DNA of 64,000 bases from NCBI RefSeq assembly GCF_014205015.1, contig NZ_JACHMO010000001.1, positions 2,356,001 to 2,420,000 on the forward strand, in the 5' to 3' direction. The position numbers and the translations under genes are program-made. Every line of letters starts with the position of its first letter. Positions within the stretch are counted from its first letter, which is position 1. The notes beneath the pieces were generated by a model, which ran no database searches, had not been told where the DNA came from, and saw only the letters and a list, made by a program, of their open reading frames with translations. Below are positions 24,252 through 33,210 of this stretch, piece by piece. The DNA is from Saccharothrix ecbatanensis (lineage in GTDB: Bacteria > Actinomycetota > Actinomycetes > Mycobacteriales > Pseudonocardiaceae).

Positions 24252-24412
24252 TCCGGAATCCCCCACGATGGCAGCCAGGTGCGACGCGCGAGACGCTACC
24301 GTTCGCCGAGGGCCGGGCGAAATCCGAAACGGCTGGTCAGCGCATGATCGCGGGGTGCGGCGAGTTCAGGCAGGCGTCAACCGGGATCGCAGCGTCAACC
24401 GGGATCGCCGCG

Positions 24413-24649
24413 TCAGCCGGGGTCGCCGCGGCGCTTGCGGTGCACCACCCAGCCGAAGTCGACGATCAGCACGACCACGATCACCGCGAGCAGCACCGCG
24501 AGCCACGTCAGACCCGCCCGAACGCACAGCCACGCCGCCACGCCGTTGAAGACGACGCCGAACCCGGCCAGCCACAACCGCAGGGTCAACGCGCTGCGCG
24601 GCGGTGCGGGTGGTGGCAGGTCGTCGTCCGGTTGGCGGGGCGGGGTCAC
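24413..24649 (-). CDS. Small two-helix membrane protein
   Basis: 78 residues: a Pro-rich cytosolic N-terminus (TPPRQPDDDLPPPAPP), two hydrophobic helices (LWLAGFGVVFNGVAAWLCV and LAVLLAVIVVVLIVDFGWVV) and a basic tail HRKRRGDPG. The GTG start overlaps the stop of the upstream gene (GTGA, 24649-24646), so the two are translationally coupled. Function unknown. Confidence 0.65.
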   Translation of the reverse strand: MTPPRQPDDDLPPPAPPRSALTLRLWLAGFGVVFNGVAAWLCVRAGLTWLAVLLAVIVVVLIVDFGWVVHRKRRGDPG

Positions 24650-24987
24650 GTCCGCCACTCCTCCTGCCAGCCGTGGTGCGTGTCGTAGGCGGCGGCGACC
24701 ATCTCCAGCACCGACCGGTCTTCGGTCCGCTCGATCTCGCCGCGCAGCCACCGCGCCTTCTCCTCGAACGGCACGGCCACGCGCTCGTCCTGCGCGTGCG
24801 CCGAGCCGGGCACGAGCAGCAACTCCCGGCCGTCGTCGGACCGCAGGATCCTCAGCCGTCCCCGGAGTTCGGCCTCGTCCAGGAGCGGCGAGTGGTCCTG
24901 TTCCAGCCGTTCCTCGTCTTCGGTGAGCCGGTCCAGGACGAACCGGCGCAGGTCCTCATCCGACAGGCGTTTCGGCTCCACGTCCAT
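24646..24987 (-). CDS. Hypothetical acidic cytosolic protein
   Basis: 113 residues, rich in Glu, Asp and Arg, helical (LSDEDLRRFVLDRLTEDEE, FEEKARWLRGEIERTEDRSV). It ends YDTHHGWQEEWRT. No recognisable family or motif. It is the first gene of a two-gene unit with the small membrane protein downstream (4-nt overlap) and divergent from the M20 peptidase, 63 bp away. Confidence 0.6.
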   Translation of the reverse strand: MDVEPKRLSDEDLRRFVLDRLTEDEERLEQDHSPLLDEAELRGRLRILRSDDGRELLLVPGSAHAQDERVAVPFEEKARWLRGEIERTEDRSVLEMVAAAYDTHHGWQEEWRT

Positions 24988-25050
24988 GGGCACGGGGTAT
25001 CCCGTTCCCGCCCGGCCACACGTGCGGGACAGGCCGGGCACGATGGCGGG

Positions 25051-26223
25051 ATGGACCTGGTGCCCCTGGCCGAGCGGTTGCTCGGTATCCGCTCGACCGC
25101 CGACCGGCCCGACGAGCTGCGCCGGGCGTTGGACTTCGTGCTCGACGTCGTCGGACCGGGCTTCACCGTGGAACGGTTCGAGGCGGGCGGGAAGCCGAGC
25201 GCGCTCGTCTACGCGGGCGGGCGTCGGCCGCACTTCCGGGTGATCTTCAACGCGCACCTGGACGTCGTGCCCGGCGCGGACGACCAGTTCCTGCCGCGTC
25301 GTGACGGCGACCGCCTGATCGGCCGCGGCACGCAGGACATGAAGCTGTCCGCGCTGGTGCTGGCCTCGGTGTTCCGCGATATGGCAGCCCGGCTGCCTTA
25401 CCCGATCGGGCTCCAGCTCGTCACCGACGAGGAGGTCGGCGGGCGTCACGGCACCCTGCACCAGTTGGAGCAGGGCGTGACCGGGTCGTTCGTGGTGATC
25501 GGGGAGCACAGCGCGCTGCGGGTCGTGAACGAGTCCAAGGGCCTGATCACCGCACGGCTGCACGCGGTCGGACGTGCCGCGCACGGCGCGTACCCGTGGC
25601 TGGGGGACAACGCGTTGCTCAAGCTGATGCGGGCGGTGGACGGCGTGCTCACCGCGTACCCGGTGGCGACGGCGGAGGCGTGGCGGACCACGGTCAACGT
25701 CGCCCGCGTCTCGTCCGGGAACCAGGCGCTCAACCAGGTGCCCGCGGACGGGACCGCGTGGCTGGACATCAGGTTCCCGCCGCAGGACAGCGACTTCGCC
25801 GGCCGAACGTGCGACGAGATCGCCGCCCACCTCACCGCCCTGTGCCCGCCCGGTGTCACGGCGGCGGTCGACCACGCCGAACCACCGCACCGGGCTGATC
25901 CGGCTGGCGTCGACGTGCTCGCTTTGCAGCGCGCCGCCCGTGCCCAGGGGTATTCGGGGGAGCTGCTGCGCAAGCACGGGGCGGCCGACTCCCGGTTCTT
26001 CTTCCAGCGGGGGATGGACGCGGTGATCTTCGGCGTCGGCGGGGACGGGCAGCACGGGGCGGACGAGTACGCCGACCTGACCACGGTCGAGCCGTACCGG
26101 CGCGCGCTGACCGCGTTCTTGGAGGGGATCGCCGAACGTGAGGGCATCGCCAAGCGCGTTGCTGAACCCGACGGCATTGCAGAAGCCGAGGGCGTCGAAC
26201 CTGAAGGCATTGCAAACCCGTAA
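25051..26223 (+). CDS. M20 family metallopeptidase/deacylase
   Basis: 390 residues with the M20 pattern: metal His and Asp in FNAHLDVVPGADD, bridging Asp in GRGTQDMK, catalytic Glu pair in TDEEVGG, later dimerisation-domain TVNVARVSSGNQALNQVPADG and a C-terminal metal His in GGDGQHGADE. Hydrolyses peptide or N-acyl amide bonds; substrate unknown. The last ~30 residues are an irregular repeat of EGIA/PDGIA/PEGIA units absent from normal family members. It ends 23 bp before an ArsR gene. Confidence 0.88.
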   Translation: MDLVPLAERLLGIRSTADRPDELRRALDFVLDVVGPGFTVERFEAGGKPSALVYAGGRRPHFRVIFNAHLDVVPGADDQFLPRRDGDRLIGRGTQDMKLSALVLASVFRDMAARLPYPIGLQLVTDEEVGGRHGTLHQLEQGVTGSFVVIGEHSALRVVNESKGLITARLHAVGRAAHGAYPWLGDNALLKLMRAVDGVLTAYPVATAEAWRTTVNVARVSSGNQALNQVPADGTAWLDIRFPPQDSDFAGRTCDEIAAHLTALCPPGVTAAVDHAEPPHRADPAGVDVLALQRAARAQGYSGELLRKHGAADSRFFFQRGMDAVIFGVGGDGQHGADEYADLTTVEPYRRALTAFLEGIAEREGIAKRVAEPDGIAEAEGVEPEGIANP

Positions 26224-26236
26224 CGCAGTGGTTACG
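26219..26236. promoter_or_regulatory. Candidate ArsR operator
   Basis: CGTAAC, 6 bp, GTTACG: perfect 6-bp arms ending 9 bp before the ArsR start codon and overlapping the stop of the M20 gene. Confidence 0.5.
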
Positions 26237-26245
26237 CTTCCTGGT

Positions 26246-26665
26246 GTGGACGAGGTGGCGGCAGCGATCGCCGACCCGGTGCGGCGGGAGATCCTGGAGA
26301 TGCTGCGTGACGAAGCGCGGCTGTCGGCCGGGAACATCGCCGAGCGGTTCGCGATCAGTCGGCCCGCGGTGAGCAGACACCTGCGGGTGCTGCGGGAGAG
26401 CGGGTTGGTGCGCGACGAGACGGTGGGCCGGCAGCGGTTCTACGTGCTCGACGCCTCCCGCCTGACGCCGTTGGCGCAGTGGCTCGCCTTGTTCGAGCGC
26501 TCGGGCCGTCCCGCGGACCGGCCTTCGGGCTGGGAGCACCACCTCGACGCCCTCGAAACCGAGGTCTACCGCGCCCGGCGGGAACGCCGCCCCGACAAAC
26601 CTGACGAATCTGACAAACCTGACGAATATGACGAATATGACGAATCCGAGGAGAACACGGCATGA
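26246..26665 (+). CDS. ArsR-type winged-helix repressor
   Basis: 139 residues. The helix-turn-helix reads LSAGNIAERFAISRPAVSRHLRVLRESGLV, preceded by the ArsR-typical ADPVRREILEML. No metal-binding cysteines are present, so it belongs to the group paired with AHSA1 proteins and not the arsenic sensors. The acidic tail has repeats (PDESDKPDEYDEYDESEE) from 9- and 12-bp DNA repeats. GTG 26246 is tentative. ATGA overlap with the AHSA1 gene shows a coupled operon; the palindrome at 26219-26236 suggests autoregulation. Confidence 0.85.
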   Translation: MDEVAAAIADPVRREILEMLRDEARLSAGNIAERFAISRPAVSRHLRVLRESGLVRDETVGRQRFYVLDASRLTPLAQWLALFERSGRPADRPSGWEHHLDALETEVYRARRERRPDKPDESDKPDEYDEYDESEENTA

Positions 26666-27168
26666 CCCCCATCCCCACCGGCCGGCTGTTCCGCACCGAC
26701 ACCGGCAGCGACCTGGTGCTCACCAGGACGTTCCGCGCGCTCGCCGACGATGTGTGGGCGAGCCTGACCGAGCCGGAGCGCACCGCCCGGTGGTTCGGGC
26801 CCTGGGAGGGCGAAGGGCGGCCGGGTAGCACGGTCAAGGTGCAGATGGTGTTCGAGGAGCAGGAGCCGTGGGTCGACGTTCGCATCGAGGCGTGCGACCC
26901 GCCTCAGCGGCTGTCGCTGTCCATGGCCGACGAGGCCGGCTCGTGGCGGATGGAGCTGGTGCTGTCCGAAGTGGACGGAGTCACCGAGCTGCGACTGGTG
27001 CACCACCTGGACACCGAGGAGGGCCTCGGCGAGGTCGGTCCCGGCTGGGAGTACTACCTCGACATGCTGCTCGCGTCCCGAGCCGGTAAACCCCTGCCGT
27101 CCTTCGACGACTACTACCCGTCGCAGAAGGCCCACTTCGAGTCCCTGACCACGGCCGTCGACTTATGA
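26662..27168 (+). CDS. SRPBCC/AHSA1 domain protein
   Basis: 168 residues with the AHSA1 signatures LTRTFRALADDVWASLTEPERTARWFGPWEG and WEYYLDMLLASRAGKPLPSFDDYYP. The fold has a deep hydrophobic cavity for a ligand. Partnership with an ArsR repressor is a common actinobacterial arrangement; the ligand and purpose are not known. Overlaps the regulator by 4 nt. Confidence 0.88.
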   Translation: MTPIPTGRLFRTDTGSDLVLTRTFRALADDVWASLTEPERTARWFGPWEGEGRPGSTVKVQMVFEEQEPWVDVRIEACDPPQRLSLSMADEAGSWRMELVLSEVDGVTELRLVHHLDTEEGLGEVGPGWEYYLDMLLASRAGKPLPSFDDYYPSQKAHFESLTTAVDL

Positions 27169-27285
27169 GCGTGGCGGCTGCACGGCTGTGAACTGCGGAG
27201 TTCCCGGATCGGGGGTACCGTTCGAGGCGCAGCGGGTTGAGCCAGCAGCCACTGCCTTCTTCGACCCCCGAGGAGGCTGCGGGCC

Positions 27286-27711
27286 GTGAGAGCAGAGCGA
27301 TTCGACCACCCGTTCCGGGTGGAACGGCAGGTGCACGGCTACGCCGTCGTCGTACGGGTGGCCGGCGAGGTGGACGCGTTGACCGTCCGCGAGCTGAAAC
27401 GCGAGATCGCGGTCGGCCTGGCGCTGGCCACCCCGCCCGCCCCGGTCGTGGTGGACTTGACCGAAGTCGAGTTCTTCGCCGCCGCAGGCCTGAACGAACT
27501 GCACCGCGGTCACTTGGCGGCGCAGGCGGCGGGTGTGATGCTGCGCGTCGTCGCCTGCCACCGTCACGTGCTCCGGCCGTTCGAGATCAGCGGCCTCGAC
27601 CACGAGCTGAGGCCGTGCCGAACGCTGGCGGAAGCACTGGTCGTGCGAACCCCCAACGGCGTCCGCAAACTCACCGTGCCCGACGTGACGCACGCCAGCG
27701 GCGCCCGCTGA
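27286..27711 (+). CDS. STAS-domain protein (anti-sigma factor antagonist-like)
   Basis: 141 residues with a STAS fold: VVRVAGEVDALTVRELKREI, then VVVDLTEVEFFAAAGLNELHRGHL. In true anti-sigma antagonists the latter carries a phosphorylatable Ser (DSSG/DSAG); here it is Ala-Ala-Ala-Gly, so regulation by a serine kinase is unlikely and the protein may be constitutively active or bind another partner. GTG 27286 follows GAGGAGG by 9 nt. No kinase or sigma gene is nearby. Confidence 0.8.
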   Translation: MRAERFDHPFRVERQVHGYAVVVRVAGEVDALTVRELKREIAVGLALATPPAPVVVDLTEVEFFAAAGLNELHRGHLAAQAAGVMLRVVACHRHVLRPFEISGLDHELRPCRTLAEALVVRTPNGVRKLTVPDVTHASGAR

Positions 27712-27724
27712 CCCGAGTCGGTCG

Positions 27725-28750
27725 GCCGCGTGGGCCAGCCGCGTGGGCCAGCCGCGTGGGCCAGCTGCGTGGGTTGGCCGCGTGGGTTGGCCGAACGGTG
27801 CAGTGCAGTACACCGGCCGAGCGTGCCAACCCCAGCGCGTCGCCGTGCGGGCCGAGGCCCGCATGGTGACCCGTCGTGCTTTGTCACGTGCACCGGCCGG
27901 TGGCGCTGCCGCAACCGGGTGACGGTGAGCCCAACCCAGCGGGCTGCCGGGCGCGTGAACTGAGCGGGCTGACGTGTCGCGCCAGCCGAGTTGAACCGGA
28001 GTGGCGGCGGGTGGGTCCGCCTTGCGGGCGGACCTAGCCCGCCCGTCGAGCGGGATGGACGCCGCGCCAACCAAGTACGCCGAACCGAGCTAGCCGGGTG
28101 CACCAGCGGGGCGCGCTGCCGCAACCGACCGTGCGGCCAACCCAGCGAGCTGCCGGGCACGCGAGCTGAGCGGGTTGATGTGTCGCGCCAGCCGAGTGTG
28201 CTGACCCGTAGTGGTAGCGGGTGGGCCAGCCCTGCGGCGAAGCTATCGCCATGCCGAAACGGGATAGCCGCCGCGCCAACCCAGCGCACCCACGTCCTGC
28301 TAGCCAACTGCACCGGCCGGGCGCTGCCGCAGTGTCGTGACTCAGCGGTCCGCCCGGCGTGCTGGCTGTGGGTGGTTTCCCGGCGCACCGGCCGATTGGT
28401 CGTCGTGCGGTTGGCCGGGCGCTCACCCAGCGTGGTGGTAATCGAGCGTGTTAACCGGGCGTGCTTGCGGAGCGTTGGGCGGCGCGTTAACCCGGCGTGG
28501 TAGTCGAGCGGTACGGAAGGCGGCTAACTCGGCGTGGTTGCGGAGCGTTGAGCGGTGGGCGAGCTGGGTGGGGCCCGGAGGTTGGCGGCGGCCGAGCTCG
28601 GTGTGGTCGCGGAGGGTTGGCGGTGGGTGAGCCCGGTGTGGTCGCGGAGGGGTAGGGGTCCGCGGTGGGCGAGTCGGGTGTGGCATGGAGGGTTGGGCGG
28701 TCGGCGGGTCTGGCAGGGGGTTGAGTGGGCGCTAACCGAGTGGGCTGGCG
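27725..28750. repeat. 1-kb non-coding repeat tract
   Basis: Three repeat types in series. First, five 13-bp units (GCCGCGTGGGCCA) at 27725-27789. Second, a ~209-bp imperfect tandem repeat with copies starting GCGCTGCCGC at 27903, 28113 and 28321. Third, about six ~35-bp units around GGTGTGGTCGCGGAGGGTTGGC between 28440 and 28700. Open frames here are Arg/Pro-rich artefacts; I see no gene. Confidence 0.8.
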
Positions 28751-29458
28751 CTAGCCGAGTGTGCTGGCGTAGGCCAGCGCGCCCAGCGCGGTGGTGGTGG
28801 CGAGGGTGGTCAGGACTGACCGGCGGCTTGGCTTTGGGCCGTTCGAGGCCAGTCGTAGCCCGCCTGGCACGAGCGCCACGCATAGGCCGACGACGGCGAT
28901 CACCGATGTGACCTCCGTGCCCTTCAACACGCCTAGCGGCAGCAAGCACATCGCGGCCAAAGCGAGTGCGCGGGCTGGGCCTAGGACGCCGCTGCGGTAG
29001 GCGGCGAACGCCAGAACCAGCCAGCCGAACAGGATGGTGAACGACAGGAAGCTGAACAGGTGCACGTTCTGGTACGACGTGCCAACGAGATCGGTGGCGG
29101 CCTGAGCGCCGTGGTGCTCCACCAGACCGTGTGCGGCCTGGTCGATTCCGGCGTGGAACGTGCGTTCCAAGAGGCCTACGAGTACTAGGCAGCCACCCCA
29201 TGCCGCCAGGAGGGGCCGGGTTCTCCCGATTTGGTGCGTCAGCGCGACTACGGCCGGGGCCAGCAGCACGGTCCCGGCGATGAACGCGGTGTGCGCGGCG
29301 GTCATCAGGGCCGGGTGGGTGGCGACGGCAGCCAGCTGGTCAGGGAAGAAGTAGTGGAACGGCCACCGCAGCAGGACCGCGACCAGCAGGAGCACCGGGC
29401 CGAAGACCATCGCGGTCGCGGTGAGCCAGCGGCCGGGGAAGGTGTGGTGGGTTGTCAT
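28751..29458 (-). CDS. Multi-pass membrane protein
   Basis: 235 residues with about six hydrophobic helices (TATAMVFGPVLLLVAVLL, AAHTAFIAGTVLLAPAVVALT, LAAWGGCLVLVGLL, FSFLSFTILFGWLVLAF and two more). A conserved-looking HAGIDQAAHGLVEHHG loop contains four histidines. No family recognised with certainty. Its C-terminus abuts the repeat tract, and the final codons (AYASTLG) fall within repeat-like sequence. Confidence 0.65.
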   Translation of the reverse strand: MTTHHTFPGRWLTATAMVFGPVLLLVAVLLRWPFHYFFPDQLAAVATHPALMTAAHTAFIAGTVLLAPAVVALTHQIGRTRPLLAAWGGCLVLVGLLERTFHAGIDQAAHGLVEHHGAQAATDLVGTSYQNVHLFSFLSFTILFGWLVLAFAAYRSGVLGPARALALAAMCLLPLGVLKGTEVTSVIAVVGLCVALVPGGLRLASNGPKPSRRSVLTTLATTTALGALAYASTLG

Positions 29459-29518
29459 GGGGATGACTTTGGCGGGCGGGGGGTGGTTTCGGATCGGCCT
29501 ACGGTCCGAAGTGGAGGA

Positions 29519-30310
29519 TCAGACCAGGGTCCTATGCCGCCGGAGGAACGGGCGGTCGCCAAGCGGCACGTCGACCATCGGCCCGGCCGCGCGCAGCACC
29601 ACGTCGAGCGCCCGTGCCGGATCCGACATGTAGACCTGACTGAACCACGCCATGTTCGCCTCCACCACCGCGAGCGTGGCGCGAGGGTCGTTCGGCGGGC
29701 CGGTGAGACCGACGTCCACCACGACCGCGGAGGGCAGGCCGGGAAGGTTCGCCGCGAACGCGCATACACGGGCCGCGTCGGGGCAGTCGGCCAGCGGCGC
29801 CGGGTCGAGGCGCCCCCACGTCGCGTATCGCGAGCCCGTGCGCACCTCGCCGTCGAGCAGGAACAGGCGGAACTCCGCAGCGAACTCGACCACATCGGCC
29901 ACCAGCACGGCCGTGTCGGCAGGCAGGTCGGCCGGCAGTTCACCGCCGTGCTCGTAGACGCGGGCAGTGAAGCTCTTGCTGCTGGGCGGTTTCACGAACA
30001 CCCGATCGGGCCGAGAACGGGCTTCGCCGAGCGTGGTCGCGTGGATCCGGCGGCCGACGAGAGACAGCGGTAGCCCCGGAAGCCAGTCGTCGGCCGGTTC
30101 GAGCAGGCAGAGGTCAGGGCGGAGGTCAGGGCGGAGGTCGGCGACGAGACGGTCGGCGAACAGGGGTCCGCCGTAGTAGTGCACCCGCACCGCGGAGGCC
30201 ACTGCCGGAACCACAGCGGAGACCACGGCCATGCCCCGATCCACCGCCGCGCGGGCAAGCGGACCGATCGTGGGCAGCGCAGCGGGCGGGACGAGCAGGG
30301 AGCCGGTCAT
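29519..30310 (-). CDS. ATP-grasp (R2K clade) domain protein
   Basis: 263 residues from ATG 30310 (an in-frame GTG at 30367 is an alternative start). VFVKPPSSKSFTARVYEHG resembles the nucleotide-binding Lys strand of R2K-type ATP-grasp proteins, and VVVDVGLTGPPNDPRATLAVVEANMAWFSQVYMSDP the metal-binding end with Glu and Asn. Members of this clade are predicted peptide- or protein-modifying ligases with unknown targets. It is divergent from the GNAT gene by under 80 bp, and no substrate peptide gene is evident. Confidence 0.65.
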   Translation of the reverse strand: MTGSLLVPPAALPTIGPLARAAVDRGMAVVSAVVPAVASAVRVHYYGGPLFADRLVADLRPDLRPDLCLLEPADDWLPGLPLSLVGRRIHATTLGEARSRPDRVFVKPPSSKSFTARVYEHGGELPADLPADTAVLVADVVEFAAEFRLFLLDGEVRTGSRYATWGRLDPAPLADCPDAARVCAFAANLPGLPSAVVVDVGLTGPPNDPRATLAVVEANMAWFSQVYMSDPARALDVVLRAAGPMVDVPLGDRPFLRRHRTLV

Positions 30311-30387
30311 GGTCCGGACATCGTGCGGACGAAGGAGCCGTCCGTCGAGCGAATAGTCCGCCGGCACGCCTCCGTAGGCTACTGCGG

Positions 30388-30780
30388 GTGATCGACTACG
30401 AGTGGCGGGGCACGTTCGAGAACGGCGAGCTCAACGCACTGCATGCGGAAGGCTTCGATCACCCGCCGTTGGACGACGACTGGTGGGGCCGGGTCACCCG
30501 GCACAGCCTGGGCTGGGTCACCGCACGCCGCGACGACGAGCTGCTGGGATTCGTCAACGTGGCCTGGGACGGCGCGATCCACGCGTTCATCCTCGACACC
30601 CTTGTCACCGGAACGGCACAACGGCAGGGCGTCGGACGACGACTCGTCGCCACGGCGGTGGACGGCGCGCGGGCCGCCGGGTGCGAGTGGCTGCACGTCG
30701 ACTTCGACGACCACCTCAAGCCGTTCTACTTCGACAGCTGTGGCTTCCAGCCCACCAACGCGGGCCTCATCGCGTTGTGA
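30388..30780 (+). CDS. GNAT acetyltransferase
   Basis: 130 residues, a minimal GNAT domain. The acetyl-CoA pyrophosphate loop is QRQGVGRRLVATAVDGARAAG and the C-terminal half FYFDSCGFQPTNAGLIAL is typical (the YxxxGF motif). GTG 30388. Substrate unknown. The divergent ATP-grasp gene may share its promoter region. Confidence 0.88.
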   Translation: MIDYEWRGTFENGELNALHAEGFDHPPLDDDWWGRVTRHSLGWVTARRDDELLGFVNVAWDGAIHAFILDTLVTGTAQRQGVGRRLVATAVDGARAAGCEWLHVDFDDHLKPFYFDSCGFQPTNAGLIAL

Positions 30781-30874
30781 GAACCAGCGTGTGAGGAACC
30801 CCTTGCGGGCGTCACCGCGTGTAGGTCGGCCGGACACGGGTAGTCGGCGGAGGACTGCCGACAAGGAGGAGCAC

Positions 30875-33142
30875 GTGGATCCGATCAAGCCCGCCAAGGT
30901 CGTGAAAGAAGCCCTGGAGAAGGCGGTCGAGAAGGTCGCCGACCTGGTCACACCGCCTGCCCCGGGCAAACCCGCCGGCGTATCGCCACCCGTGGACCCG
31001 CCGAACCGGCCACAAGGCCCGCTACCCCGCAAACCCGACCAAGCGTCCCCCTCGACGCGGACCGCCACCGGCGCGGAGACCGGGGCCGCCGCGGACACCC
31101 GTGGCCAGCAGGCCGAATACCTCACCACCGCCCAAGGCGCACGCCTGTACGACACCGACCACTCCCTCAAAGCCGGTGAACGCGGCCCGACGCTGCTCCA
31201 AGACCACCACCTGCGCGAGAAGATCACCCACTTCGACCACGAACGCATCCCCGAACGGGTTGTCCACGCCAGGGGCGCGGCGGCACACGGCGTCTTCGTC
31301 GGCTACGGCACCGCCGCCCAGGTCTGCAAGGCCGGTTTCCTGGCCGAGGGCGTGACCACCCCGGTGTTCACCCGGTTCTCCACGGTCGTGGGCTCGCGCG
31401 GCTCGGCGGACACGGTGCGTGACACTCGCGGTTTCGCCACGAAGTTCTACACCGCCGAGGGCACGTTCGACCTGGTGGGCAACAACATCCCGGTGTTCTT
31501 CATCCAGGACGGCATCAAGTTCCCCGACATCATCCACGCCGTCAAACCGCACCCCGACCGCGAGATCCCGCAGGCACAGAGCGCGCACGACACGTTCTGG
31601 GACTTCGTGTCCCTGCACACCGAGGCCACCCACCACCTGTTCTGGCACCTGTCCGACCGGGGCATCCCGCGCTCCTACCGGATGATGGAGGGCTTCGGCG
31701 TCCACACGTTCCGCCTGGTCGACGCCAAGGGCGCCACCACGCTGGCCAAGTTCCACTGGAAGCCGAAGCTGGGCGTGCACTCCCTAACGTGGGAGGAGGC
31801 GCAGCTCATCAACGGCATCGACCCGGACTTCCACCGCCGCGACCTCGCCGACGCCATCGAATCCGGCGCGTTCCCCCAGTGGGAGCTGGGCATCCAGGTC
31901 TTCCCGGACACGCCGGAGCAGACGTTCGAGGGCATCGACCTGCTCGACCCGACCAAGATCGTGCCCGAGGAACTGGCTCCGGTGCAGCCGATCGGCATGC
32001 TCACGCTCAACCGCAACCCCACGAACTTCTTCGCCGAGACCGAGCAGGTCGCGTTCCACGTCGGGCACCTGCCGCCGGGCATCGACGTCACCGACGACCC
32101 GCTGCTGCACGCCCGACTGTTCTCCTACCTCGACACCCAGATCACCCGGTTGGGTGGACCGAACTTCGCGCAGATCCCGATCAACCGGCCGCACGCGCCG
32201 GTCAACGACATGCTGCGCGACGGGTTCCACCAGCACGCCGTGCAGAGCGGTGTGGCGCCGTACAAGCCGAACACGCTGGACGGCGGCTGCCCGTTCATGG
32301 CGGGCGCGGACGTCGGCGCGTACGTGGAAGTCGCCCAACCGGTGGCCCAGTCCGTCAAGCAGCGGGAGGCGCCCGCGTCGTTCGCCGACCACTTCACCCA
32401 GCCGCGCCTGTTCTACCGCAGCCTGAGCCCGGTGGAGCGCGAGCACGTGGTGCGGGCGTTCACGTTCGAGCTGGGCAAGTGCTACGAACAGTCGATCCGG
32501 GAACGCGCGCTGCGGATCCTGGCGAACGTCGACGCCGAACTGTGCGCGCAAGTGGCCGACGGTCTCGGCCTGCCCGCGCCGGAAGCGACGAAACCGGTCG
32601 GCGAGGTGACGCCGAGCCCGGCGTTGTCGCAGATCGGGCAGGTGTGGCCGACCGCGGGCCGGATCGTCGGCATCGTGGTCGACGCGGAGAACCAGGCGAG
32701 CCTCGACGGCCTGCACGAACTGCGTCAGGCGATCAACGCCGCCGGCCTCACGCCGTTGGTCATCGCCGCACGCGGCGGGCATTTGGAGGACGGGCTGGAA
32801 GCGCAGCGGACGTTCCTCACCGCCCGCTCGGTCGAGTTCGACGCCCTGCTCCTGGCCGCCGCGCCACCGCCCGCCCCGGACGCGCTGCCGAGCCGTGACG
32901 ACAAGGCCGCCGCCCAAACCGCCGTCGACCCGCGCGTGGTGCTGATGATCGAGGAGTGCTACCGGCACGCCAAGGCGATCGGCGCGTGGGGCGACGGCCC
33001 GACCGCGCTGCTGGAGGCGCGGGTCGCGCCGGACGACCTCGGCATCGTCGTCGGCGACTCCCCGGCCGGCGTGTTCCAGCAGGTCCAGGAGCTGCTCGGG
33101 ACGCACCGCGTGTGGGACAGGTTTCCCGCCACCGTCGTCTGA
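30875..33142 (+). CDS. katE: Large-subunit catalase (clade 2, KatE/HPII type)
   Basis: 755 residues, the size of HPII catalases. A lysine/proline-rich N-terminal extension (to about residue 75) precedes the catalase core: catalytic His131 in RVVHARGAAAHGVF, Asn in VGNNIPVFFIQDG, and the haem-ligand Tyr in ARLFSYLDTQITRLG. The last ~150 residues are the flavodoxin/DJ-1-like domain characteristic of clade 2 (RIVGIVVDAENQASLDGLHEL). AGGAGG sits 5 nt before GTG 30875. Cytosolic haem enzyme that dismutates hydrogen peroxide. Confidence 0.95.
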   Translation: MDPIKPAKVVKEALEKAVEKVADLVTPPAPGKPAGVSPPVDPPNRPQGPLPRKPDQASPSTRTATGAETGAAADTRGQQAEYLTTAQGARLYDTDHSLKAGERGPTLLQDHHLREKITHFDHERIPERVVHARGAAAHGVFVGYGTAAQVCKAGFLAEGVTTPVFTRFSTVVGSRGSADTVRDTRGFATKFYTAEGTFDLVGNNIPVFFIQDGIKFPDIIHAVKPHPDREIPQAQSAHDTFWDFVSLHTEATHHLFWHLSDRGIPRSYRMMEGFGVHTFRLVDAKGATTLAKFHWKPKLGVHSLTWEEAQLINGIDPDFHRRDLADAIESGAFPQWELGIQVFPDTPEQTFEGIDLLDPTKIVPEELAPVQPIGMLTLNRNPTNFFAETEQVAFHVGHLPPGIDVTDDPLLHARLFSYLDTQITRLGGPNFAQIPINRPHAPVNDMLRDGFHQHAVQSGVAPYKPNTLDGGCPFMAGADVGAYVEVAQPVAQSVKQREAPASFADHFTQPRLFYRSLSPVEREHVVRAFTFELGKCYEQSIRERALRILANVDAELCAQVADGLGLPAPEATKPVGEVTPSPALSQIGQVWPTAGRIVGIVVDAENQASLDGLHELRQAINAAGLTPLVIAARGGHLEDGLEAQRTFLTARSVEFDALLLAAAPPPAPDALPSRDDKAAAQTAVDPRVVLMIEECYRHAKAIGAWGDGPTALLEARVAPDDLGIVVGDSPAGVFQQVQELLGTHRVWDRFPATVV

Positions 33143-33210
33143 CGATCGCAAGGTGATCGTAAGGTGATCATCGGTCGAAACGGATCGCCGAGGTCGGGGG
33201 ACCGGCCAGA

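Noticed and set aside
26497..26504. GAGCGCTC as another CebR-type site
   Set aside because: It lies inside the ArsR coding sequence, encodes Glu-Arg-Ser in frame and lacks the flanking TGG/CCA.
27900..28330. Long repeats as a CRISPR array
   Set aside because: The repeat unit is ~209 bp and imperfect, without regular unique spacers, and no cas genes are near.
27564..28388. Arg/Pro-rich open frames on both strands in the repeat tract
   Set aside because: They overlap each other in several frames, follow the repeats and lack ribosome sites; typical of GC-rich non-coding DNA.
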